Shown: piece after piece, positions 1-4,576 of the stretch | How positions within the stretch are numbered: the first letter of the stretch is position 1 | Layout of the letters: every line of letters begins with the position of its first letter | Source of the DNA: Actinomycetes bacterium | Lineage (GTDB): Bacteria; Actinomycetota; Actinomycetes; Actinomycetales; Microbacteriaceae | Direction: 5' to 3' | DNA length: 6,554 nucleotides | Assembly (NCBI GenBank): GCA_023390155.1 | Contig: JAEWDJ010000189.1 | Span: 1 to 6,554, forward strand | Translations under genes and position numbers: made by a program | The notes under the pieces: model-generated | The model's input: only the letters and a program-made list of their open reading frames with translations | Database searches by the model: none | Told to the model about the DNA's origin: nothing

Positions 1-1
1 G

Positions 2-1825
2 CCCGAGACGCTGAAGGACAAGCAGCTCTACACGCTCGACCTCGGCTCGCTCATCGCCGGCTCCCGCTACCGCGGTGACTTCGAGGAGCGCCTCAAGAAG
101 GTCACCAAGGAGATCCGCACCCGCGGCGACATCATCACCTTCATCGACGAGATCCACACCCTCGTCGGCGCGGGTGCCGCCGAGGGCGCGATCGACGCCG
201 CCAGCATCCTGAAGCCGCTGCTCGCCCGCGGCGAGCTGCAGACCATCGGCGCGACCACGCTCGACGAGTACCGCAAGCACTTCGAGAAGGACGCCGCGCT
301 CGAGCGCCGGTTCCAGCCCATCCAGGTGGCCGAGCCGTCGCTGCCCCACGCGATCAACATCCTGAAGGGCCTGCGCGACCGCTACGAGGCGCACCACAAG
401 GTGTCCATCACCGACGGCGCCATCGTCGCGGCGGCAAACCTCGCCGACCGGTACATCCAGGACCGCTTCCTCCCCGACAAGGCCATCGACCTGATCGACG
501 AGGCCGGCGCCCGCCTGCGCCTGTCGATCCTCTCGGCCCCGCCGGAGCTGCGCGAGTTCGACGACAAGATCTCGGCCGTGCGCTCGCAGAAGGAGGCCGC
601 GATCGAGGAGCAGGACTTCGAGAAGGCCGCCGGCCTGCGCGACGAGGAGAAGAACCTCCTCGGCGAGCGGCTGCGCCTCGAGAAGCAGTGGCGCTCCGGC
701 GACGTGAAGACCACCGCCGAGGTCGACGAGGGCCTGATCGCCGAGGTGCTGGCGCAGGCCACGGGCATCCCGGTGTTCAAGCTCACCGAGGAGGAGTCGG
801 CCCGCCTGGTCTACATGGAGAAGGCGCTGCACCAGCGCGTCATCGGCCAGGAGGAGGCCATCGCGGCCCTCTCGCGGACGATCCGCCGCACCCGCGCCGG
901 CCTCAAGGACCCGAAGCGTCCCTCCGGCTCGTTCATCTTCGCCGGCCCCACCGGCGTCGGAAAGACCGAACTGGCCAAGGCGCTCGCCGAGTTCCTGTTC
1001 GACGACGAGTCGGCCATGATCTCCCTCGACATGTCGGAGTACGGCGAGAAGCACACCGTCTCGCGCCTGTTCGGCGCCCCTCCCGGGTTCGTCGGCTTCG
1101 AGGAGGGCGGCCAGCTCACCGAGAAGGTGCGCCGCAAGCCGTTCAGCGTCGTGCTGTTCGACGAGATCGAAAAGGCCCACCCGGACATCTTCAACTCGCT
1201 CCTCCAGATCCTGGAGGAGGGGCGTCTGACCGATGGCCAGGGCCGCGTCGTCGACTTCAAGAACACGGTCATCATCATGACGACCAACCTCGGCACGAAG
1301 GACATCTCGGGCGGCCCGGTGGGCTTCCAGATCGAGGGCGACCCGCAGACCGGCTACGACCGCATGCGCGGCAAGGTCTACGAGGAGCTCAAGAAGAACT
1401 TCAAGCCGGAGTTCCTGAACCGCGTCGACGAGATCATCGTCTTCCCGCAGCTGAACAAGGAGGAGCTGCTGCAGATCGTGGATCTGTTCATCAAGCGCCT
1501 CTCCGACCGGCTGCTCGACCGCGACATGACCATCGAGCTGACCGTCCCGGCCAAGGAGCGGCTGATCGAGGTCGGGTTCGACCCGACGCTCGGCGCCCGT
1601 CCACTCCGCCGCGCGGTCCAGCACGAGATCGAGGACCGGCTGAGCGAGAAGATCCTGCACGGCGAGCTGAACGCGGGCGACCACGTCCACGTCGACTTCG
1701 CGAACGGGGAGTTCGTCTTCACGACGAGCGCCCGCGCCGAGTCGATCGGCGCCGGGGTCAACGCCGCCGCCGCCATCGGCACGGGCCCCGCCACTCCGGA
1801 CCTCGCCGCCAGCGCGGACCTCTGA
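2..1825 (+). CDS. clpC: ATP-dependent Clp protease ATP-binding subunit ClpC (5' truncated)
   Basis: Hexameric AAA+ unfoldase that feeds proteins into the ClpP protease in the cytoplasm. The reading frame is open from base 2 and gives 607 residues; ClpC proteins are about 840, so roughly 230 N-terminal residues (N domain and first Walker A) lie upstream. Visible in order, numbered within the fragment: first-ATPase Walker B ITFIDEIHTL (about 45-54), sensor region TIGATT (81-86) and arginine pair LERRF (100-104); the UVR/middle segment (about 184-226), which separates ClpC from ClpA; second Walker A GPTGVGKT (315-322); pore loop GFVG (about 362-365); Walker B VVLFDEIEKAH (383-393); FLNRVDEI with the arginine finger; and sensor 2 GARPLRR (531-537). 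The last ~30 residues are an Ala-rich tail. All motifs are intact, with no frameshift. An internal GTG at 326 is ordinary coding sequence, not a start. Identification is firm; 'ClpC1' would be the mycobacterial name. Confidence 0.97.
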   Translation, partial: PETLKDKQLYTLDLGSLIAGSRYRGDFEERLKKVTKEIRTRGDIITFIDEIHTLVGAGAAEGAIDAASILKPLLARGELQTIGATTLDEYRKHFEKDAALERRFQPIQVAEPSLPHAINILKGLRDRYEAHHKVSITDGAIVAAANLADRYIQDRFLPDKAIDLIDEAGARLRLSILSAPPELREFDDKISAVRSQKEAAIEEQDFEKAAGLRDEEKNLLGERLRLEKQWRSGDVKTTAEVDEGLIAEVLAQATGIPVFKLTEEESARLVYMEKALHQRVIGQEEAIAALSRTIRRTRAGLKDPKRPSGSFIFAGPTGVGKTELAKALAEFLFDDESAMISLDMSEYGEKHTVSRLFGAPPGFVGFEEGGQLTEKVRRKPFSVVLFDEIEKAHPDIFNSLLQILEEGRLTDGQGRVVDFKNTVIIMTTNLGTKDISGGPVGFQIEGDPQTGYDRMRGKVYEELKKNFKPEFLNRVDEIIVFPQLNKEELLQIVDLFIKRLSDRLLDRDMTIELTVPAKERLIEVGFDPTLGARPLRRAVQHEIEDRLSEKILHGELNAGDHVHVDFANGEFVFTTSARAESIGAGVNAAAAIGTGPATPDLAASADL

Positions 1826-1834
1826 CCCGCCGCC

Positions 1835-1855
1835 CGCCCGGCTCTTCGCCGGGCG
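1835..1855 (+). terminator. GC-rich hairpin after clpC
   Basis: A perfect 8-bp inverted repeat (CGCCCGGC / GCCGGGCG) with a 5-nt loop TCTTC begins 9 nt after the clpC stop codon. There is no T tract, which is common for terminators in high-GC actinobacteria. It may act in tandem with the stronger hairpin at 1881-1921. Confidence 0.55.
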
Positions 1856-1880
1856 CGCGAGTCCACAGAAAGTCGGCCTG

Positions 1881-1921
1881 AAACCGCCGAGTACGCAGAT
1901 CATCTGCGTACTCGGCGGTTT
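1881..1921 (+). terminator. Long palindromic terminator between clpC and argA
   Basis: The arms 1881-1900 and 1902-1921 are perfect reverse complements (20 bp) separated by a single C. The outer ends are AAACCGCC and GGCGGTTT, so the 3' arm finishes in TTT on the + strand and would also finish in TTT on the other strand. This is the usual shape of a bidirectional intrinsic terminator, although the U run is short. Given its position it probably ends the clpC transcript. An operator role cannot be excluded, because the argA promoter lies immediately downstream. Confidence 0.75.
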
Positions 1922-1932
1922 CTGCGTGTCGG

Positions 1933-1938
1933 TAGGGT
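1933..1938 (+). promoter_or_regulatory. Putative -10 box of argA (leaderless)
   Basis: TAGGGT fits the actinobacterial TANNNT -10 consensus and ends 6 nt before the GTG start at 1945, so transcription would begin at or next to the start codon. No convincing TTGACA-like -35 is seen; the expected position falls inside the 3' arm of the terminator palindrome. The assignment rests on the hexamer and its spacing, which recurs before the genes at 2506 and 4051. Confidence 0.45.
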
Positions 1939-1944
1939 GGATGG

Positions 1945-2460
1945 GTGAGTGAACGGGTCAACGGGTTTTCGGTTCGGCGGGCGCGCACGGGAGATGTGCC
2001 GCGCATCCAGGAGCTGATCGAGCCGCTGGTCCGACGACGCATCCTGCTCGGCAAGGAGACGGTCACGTTCTACGAGGCCGTCCAGGAGTTCCGGGTCGCC
2101 GAGGACGACGCCGGGCAGCTCATCGGCTGCGGCGCCCTCCACGTCATGTGGAGCGACCTCGGCGAGGTGCGCACCCTCGCCGTCCAGGAGGGCTGGCTCG
2201 GCCGCGGTGTCGGCCGTGCGCTGCTCGGGCGGCTCGAAGACGACGCGCGCGACCTCGGACTCAGCCGGCTCTTCTGCCTGACGTTCGAGGTGCCGTTCTT
2301 CGAGCGCAACGGCTTCGAGGACATGGGGGAGGAGGCCGTCGACCCGGCCCTCTACGCCGAGCTCGTCCGCTCCAACGACGAGGGCGTCGCCGAGTTCCTG
2401 GACCTCGCCCGGGTGAAGCCCAACACGCTGGGAAACACGAGGATGTTGAAGCTGCTCTGA
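1945..2460 (+). CDS. argA: Amino-acid N-acetyltransferase (N-acetylglutamate synthase, GNAT type)
   Basis: Catalyses acetyl-CoA-dependent N-acetylation of glutamate, the first step of arginine biosynthesis. The 171-residue protein is a single GNAT domain without the amino-acid-kinase domain of classical ArgA, matching the short stand-alone type known from Mycobacterium tuberculosis Rv2747. Features recognised: N-terminal VRRAR.GDV, TFYEAVQEF (41-49), the strongly conserved block CGALHVMWSDLGEVRTLAV (62-80), the acetyl-CoA pyrophosphate loop around GRGVGRALL (86-94), LTFEVPFFERNGF (112-124) and the C-terminal signature GVAEFLDLARVKPNTLGN (147-164). The start is GTG at 1945; the nearby ATG at 1941 is out of frame and meets a stop at once. 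No good Shine-Dalgarno is present and the -10 box sits 6 nt upstream, so the mRNA is probably leaderless. No other arginine gene is in the window. Function is inferred from sequence similarity recalled from the family. Confidence 0.87.
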   Translation: MSERVNGFSVRRARTGDVPRIQELIEPLVRRRILLGKETVTFYEAVQEFRVAEDDAGQLIGCGALHVMWSDLGEVRTLAVQEGWLGRGVGRALLGRLEDDARDLGLSRLFCLTFEVPFFERNGFEDMGEEAVDPALYAELVRSNDEGVAEFLDLARVKPNTLGNTRMLKLL

Positions 2461-2493
2461 GCGCGTCCTGCCGGGCAACCGGCGGGCCGCCGC

Positions 2494-2499
2494 TATGCT
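2494..2499 (+). promoter_or_regulatory. Putative -10 box of the membrane-protein gene (leaderless)
   Basis: TATGCT fits TANNNT and ends 6 nt before the ATG at 2506, the same spacing as at argA. No -35 is evident. It suggests that the gene has its own leaderless transcript in addition to possible read-through from argA, which ends 45 nt upstream. Confidence 0.45.
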
Positions 2500-2505
2500 G
2501 CGGGC

Positions 2506-3141
2506 ATGTCGACGTTCAAGCACCCTGTCGGCCCGCAGCCGAGCGGCGTCTACTGGCGCCGCCGGCTCATCCTCGGTCTCGGCCTGCTGGCCGTCATCGT
2601 CGTGATCGTCCTCATCATCGTCCGCCCCGGCGCGTCCGACGGTGCGACGGCCCCGGTCACCAACACGAGCACCCCGGCGCCGAAGGCGACCGCGGCCTCC
2701 ACCAGCATCCCGACCTCCAGCACGTCCGCCAGCGGCGCGACCTGCAACCCGTCTGACGTGCGGGTCGAGGCCGTCACCGACAAGGACACCTACGCCGCGG
2801 GCGAGCTGCCCCAGCTCTCCGTCGCGATCACGAACACCGGCTCGGCCGCCTGCAAGATCGACGCCGGAACCGCGCAGCAGCTCTTCACCATCACGAGCGG
2901 CTCCGAGGTGTACTGGAAGTCCACCGACTGCCAGAGCGACAAGGTGGACGCCGAGGTGCTCCTCGAGCCCGGCAAGACCATCTCCTCCCAGGCCCCGATC
3001 ACCTGGGACCGCACCCGCTCCGACCCCTCCACCTGCCAGGCTGACCGGCCCCAGGTCCCCGCCGGCGGAGCGTCGTACCACCTGACCACGACCATCGCGG
3101 GGATCGAGTCGGCCGAGACGAAGCAGTTCATCCTGCAGTAG
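2506..3141 (+). CDS. Membrane-anchored protein with secreted beta-rich domain, unknown function
   Basis: I do not recognise a named family; 211 residues. The N-terminus (1-17) is short and followed by a basic cluster WRRR (17-20) and one hydrophobic helix (about 21-39, rich in L, I, V), which predicts a single N-in transmembrane anchor. A Ser/Thr/Pro/Ala-rich linker (about 42-78) leads to an extracytoplasmic domain (80-211). This domain has alternating hydrophobic strands typical of an immunoglobulin-like or beta-sandwich fold, including LSVAITNTGSAACKI and a VYWKSTDCQ segment. It contains four cysteines (80, 116, 142, 177), which could form two disulfides outside the cell. No catalytic motif is visible, and there is no lipobox. 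Start ATG 2506 follows a TATGCT box by 6 nt. It may be a cell-envelope protein whose domain binds a partner; that is inference only. The gene is separated from map by a hairpin region. Confidence 0.85.
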   Translation: MSTFKHPVGPQPSGVYWRRRLILGLGLLAVIVVIVLIIVRPGASDGATAPVTNTSTPAPKATAASTSIPTSSTSASGATCNPSDVRVEAVTDKDTYAAGELPQLSVAITNTGSAACKIDAGTAQQLFTITSGSEVYWKSTDCQSDKVDAEVLLEPGKTISSQAPITWDRTRSDPSTCQADRPQVPAGGASYHLTTTIAGIESAETKQFILQ

Positions 3142-3151
3142 GGGTTGTGGT

Positions 3152-3195
3152 GCGAGGCGGCGGAGAATGACCCGCCTCGCGGGGTGAGGCGGGTC
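3152..3195. terminator. Shared terminator region with two alternative hairpins
   Basis: Two convergent genes end here. Stem 1 pairs GCGAGGCGG (3152-3160) with CCGCCTCGC (3172-3180), 9 bp. Stem 2 pairs GACCCGCCTC (3169-3178) with GAGGCGGGTC (3186-3195), 10 bp with a 7-nt loop. Both use the strand around 3172-3178, so they exclude each other. Stem 2 abuts the stop codon of the minus-strand map gene directly. Neither strand has a clear T run; on the minus strand ATTCTCC follows stem 2. Confidence 0.65.
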
Positions 3196-3969
3196 TCAGC
3201 GCGGCGGCAGGGTGAGGATCTCGGGGCCGTCGGGCGTGATCGCTATCGTGTGCTCGGTGTGCGCGGTGCGGCTGCCCGTCGCGCTGCGCAGCGTCCAGCC
3301 GTCGGCGTCGGTCACGAGCGTGGCCGTGTCCGCCATGACCCAGGGCTCGAGGGCGAGGAGCAGTCCGGGCCGGAGGCGGTAGCCGCGGCCGGGGCGGCCG
3401 TCGTTGGGGACGTGGGGGTCCTGGTGCATCGTCGACCCGATGCCGTGGCCGCCGAACTCGAGGTTGATCGGGTACCCGGCACCGCTCAGCACCGACCCGA
3501 TGGCGTGGGCGATGTCGCCGATGCGCGCTCCGGGCTGCGCGGCGGCGATACCGGCGGCGAGGGCGCTCTCTGTCGCGGCGATCAGCGCCACGCTCTCGGG
3601 CGGCCGGCTGGTGCCGACGAGGAAGCTGATGGCCGCGTCTGCGGCGATGCCGTCGAGGGAGACCGCGAGGTCGAGGGTGAGGAGGTCGCCGTCCCGGAGC
3701 GCATAGTCGTGCGGCATCCCGTGCAGCACGGCGTCGTCGACCGCCGTGCAGAGATGGTGACCGAACGGTCCGCGGCCGAACGAGGGCGCGTAGTCGACGT
3801 AGCACGAGACCGCGCCGGCGTCGGCGATGAGCTCCGCCGCCCACCGGTCCAGCTCGAGGAGGTTGACGCCCACGGCGGCGCGCGACTTCAGGGTCTGGAG
3901 GATGCTGCCGACCAGGGCGCCGGTGCGGCGGGCCCGGTCGACCTCGGCGGGGGTGAGGATCTCGATCAT
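3196..3969 (-). CDS. map: Type I methionine aminopeptidase (probable paralogue)
   Basis: Cytoplasmic dinuclear metallo-aminopeptidase that removes the initiator methionine from nascent proteins. The 257-residue product has all five metal ligands of the family: D100 (LLTLDLA), D111 (GIAADAA), H175 (GGHGIG), E208 (LALEPWV) and E239 (TEHTI). It also has the pocket histidines H83 (LHGMP) and H182 (MHQDPHV). There is no N-terminal zinc-finger extension. The usual block before the active-site histidine (SVNE.V.HGIP in many homologues) reads TAVDDAVLHGMP here, preceded by a Gly-rich FGRGPFGHH stretch, so this copy is divergent. The start is ATG 3969, with a modest GAGAG about 10 nt upstream; the frame stays open far upstream, but only as antisense to the regulator gene. 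It is divergent from the XRE regulator at 4051 across an operator-like repeat array, which suggests regulated expression. The housekeeping map normally lies elsewhere (adk/infA region), so this is probably a second copy; that is inference. Confidence 0.92.
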   Translation of the reverse strand: MIEILTPAEVDRARRTGALVGSILQTLKSRAAVGVNLLELDRWAAELIADAGAVSCYVDYAPSFGRGPFGHHLCTAVDDAVLHGMPHDYALRDGDLLTLDLAVSLDGIAADAAISFLVGTSRPPESVALIAATESALAAGIAAAQPGARIGDIAHAIGSVLSGAGYPINLEFGGHGIGSTMHQDPHVPNDGRPGRGYRLRPGLLLALEPWVMADTATLVTDADGWTLRSATGSRTAHTEHTIAITPDGPEILTLPPR

Positions 3970-3997
3970 GCGTTCGTTCTCTCGAAGTTTGGGGATA

Positions 3998-4003
3998 ACA
4001 ATA
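3998..4003 (-). promoter_or_regulatory. Candidate -10 box of map
   Basis: Read on the minus strand the bases are TATTGT, which fits TANNNT. Initiation would fall near 3991 and leave a leader of about 20 nt carrying GAGAG before the ATG at 3969. The box overlaps the first CCGGTA repeat unit, so a protein bound there would block it. No clear -35 was found; TAGTAT slightly further upstream is an alternative. Confidence 0.3.
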
Positions 4004-4041
4004 CCGGTAATACTATCCCGGTATAGCTGTCCCGGTATTAG
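4000..4041. repeat. Three 14-bp direct repeats, probable operator array
   Basis: The core CCGGTA occurs at 4004, 4018 and 4032, exactly 14 bp apart. The units are AATACCGGTAATAC, TATCCCGGTATAGC and TGTCCCGGTATTAG. The outer units also form an inverted repeat, AATACCGG (4000-4007) with CCGGTATT (4032-4039), and unit 1 contains the perfect palindrome TACCGGTA. A weak fourth unit (GGGGATAAC, 3991-3999) continues the phase towards map. The array fills the AT-rich gap between map and the XRE regulator and overlaps candidate promoters on both strands. The likely ligand is the neighbouring regulator, which is inference. Confidence 0.7.
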
Positions 4042-4044
4042 GAT
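4039..4044 (+). promoter_or_regulatory. Putative -10 box of the XRE regulator gene (leaderless)
   Basis: TAGGAT fits TANNNT and ends 6 nt before ATG 4051. It overlaps the end of the third 14-bp repeat, so the regulator could repress its own synthesis by covering the promoter. The -35 position holds TCCCGG from repeat 2, which does not resemble TTGACA. Confidence 0.45.
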
Positions 4045-4050
4045 CGGCCC

Positions 4051-4344
4051 ATGGTCCGTCTCCCGCTCACCCCCGACGAGATCGAACGCGGCCAGCGTCT
4101 GGGCGCGCTGATGCGACGGGCCCGCGGGAACCGCTCGATGCTCTCCGTCGCACTGGACGCCGGGGTCTCCCCGGAGACCCTCCGCAAGATCGAGTCGGGC
4201 CGCGTTGCGACGCCCGCCTTCCCGACCATCGCCGCTATCGCGGCCGTGCTCGGACTGTCGCTGGACGCGGTGTGGGCCGAGATCAGCGCGGGCGACGCGG
4301 CGCGCTCGGAAGCCGCGGACGGCGGAGGCCGGCTGGCCTCCTGA
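4051..4344 (+). CDS. XRE-family helix-turn-helix transcriptional regulator
   Basis: A 97-residue DNA-binding protein consisting of one Cro/C1-type HTH domain. Residues 7-25 (LTPDEIERGQRLGALM...) form the first helix. LSVALDAGVS (31-40) and PETLRKIESG (41-50) make the helix-turn-helix, with the typical IESG end of the recognition helix. FPTIAAIAAVLGLSLDAVW (57-75) supplies the last two helices. The tail (80-97) is Gly/Ala-rich and probably disordered; no ligand or dimerisation domain is present. It starts at ATG 4051, without a Shine-Dalgarno and with a -10 box 6 nt upstream. It is divergent from map, and the gap carries three 14-bp repeats; the simplest reading is an autoregulator that also controls map. 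I recall similar small XRE proteins in other actinobacteria, but no characterised function. Confidence 0.88.
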   Translation: MVRLPLTPDEIERGQRLGALMRRARGNRSMLSVALDAGVSPETLRKIESGRVATPAFPTIAAIAAVLGLSLDAVWAEISAGDAARSEAADGGGRLAS

Positions 4345-4345
4345 G

Positions 4346-4364
4346 GCGCGCGCCCCGAGCGCGC
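4346..4364 (+). terminator. Short hairpin after the XRE regulator gene
   Basis: GCGCGC (4346-4351) can pair with GCGCGC (4359-4364) around a 7-nt loop, starting 2 nt after the stop codon. There is no T run. In sequence this GC-rich such a stem can occur by chance, so the call is weak. Confidence 0.3.
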
Positions 4365-4389
4365 TGTAGACGCCCTCCGCGAAGTGGCG

Positions 4390-4438
4390 CGAAGTGCGCC
4401 TCCGTGCGTGAGTGGGCGGACTATCCGCCGTTTCGATG
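4390..4438. repeat. Direct repeat, copy A (49 bp)
   Basis: Shares about 45 of 50 positions with copy B, starting with the identical 19-mer CGAAGTGCGCCTCCGTGCG. It contains a perfect stem GGCGGA-CTA-TCCGCC (4415-4429) followed by GTTT. A second stem GGCGC/GCGCC (4386-4390 with 4396-4400) overlaps its left edge. The heptamer CGAAGTG also occurs just before it at 4380. Confidence 0.85.
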
Positions 4439-4450
4439 GCCGCGCATGCG

Positions 4451-4470
4451 GTGCCGGGCAGCCCGGGCAC
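4451..4470. terminator. Imperfect hairpin between the two repeats
   Basis: GTGCC and GGCAC pair at the ends and GG/CC inside, with one G/G mismatch or bulge and a short loop. It could help terminate radA or the regulator transcript. There is no T run on either strand. Confidence 0.3.
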
Positions 4471-4491
4471 GGTCGCGTCGGCGAGGCGGCA

Positions 4492-4541
4492 CGAAGTGCG
4501 CCTCCGTGCGCCGAGTGGACGGACTATCCGCCGCCTCGATG
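4492..4541. repeat. Direct repeat, copy B (50 bp)
   Basis: Second copy, 102 bp downstream of copy A. It differs by a one-base insertion and about four substitutions. The GGACTATCCGCCG core is kept, but one stem pair is lost (an A/C mismatch outside CGGA/TCCG). A small stem GCAC-GAA-GTGC (4489-4499) overlaps its left edge. It ends 35 bp before the radA stop codon. Confidence 0.85.
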
Positions 4542-4576
4542 CCCACCGCTGCCGCTCCTGCCGCAGCGCGCCCGCC

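Larger units (their letters stand above)
4345..4576. other. Convergent intergenic region with repeats and hairpins, no gene
   Basis: These 232 bp separate the 3' ends of the XRE regulator gene and radA. No reading frame here looks coding: the one-base length difference between the two repeat copies would shift any shared peptide. The region holds two ~50-bp direct repeats and small hairpins, including one at 4440-4451. It probably contains the terminators of both genes. Confidence 0.6.

Noticed and set aside
688..1881. A 397-codon plus-strand frame overlapping clpC
   Set aside because: It is frame-shifted relative to the clear ClpC motifs and translates to Arg/Pro/Gly-rich low-complexity sequence.
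1881..1921. ArgR operator upstream of argA
   Set aside because: The palindrome is GC-rich and does not resemble the AT-rich ARG box, and its terminator shape after clpC explains it more simply.
1900..3081. A 393-codon open frame on the minus strand across argA and the membrane-protein gene
   Set aside because: It is antisense to two well-supported genes, runs through the terminator palindrome, and its Arg/Gly/Ala-rich translation has no recognisable motif. Long antisense frames are expected at this GC content.
4000..4041. CRISPR-like array
   Set aside because: The repeats are only about 14 bp with no spacers of CRISPR length and no cas genes; they fit operators.
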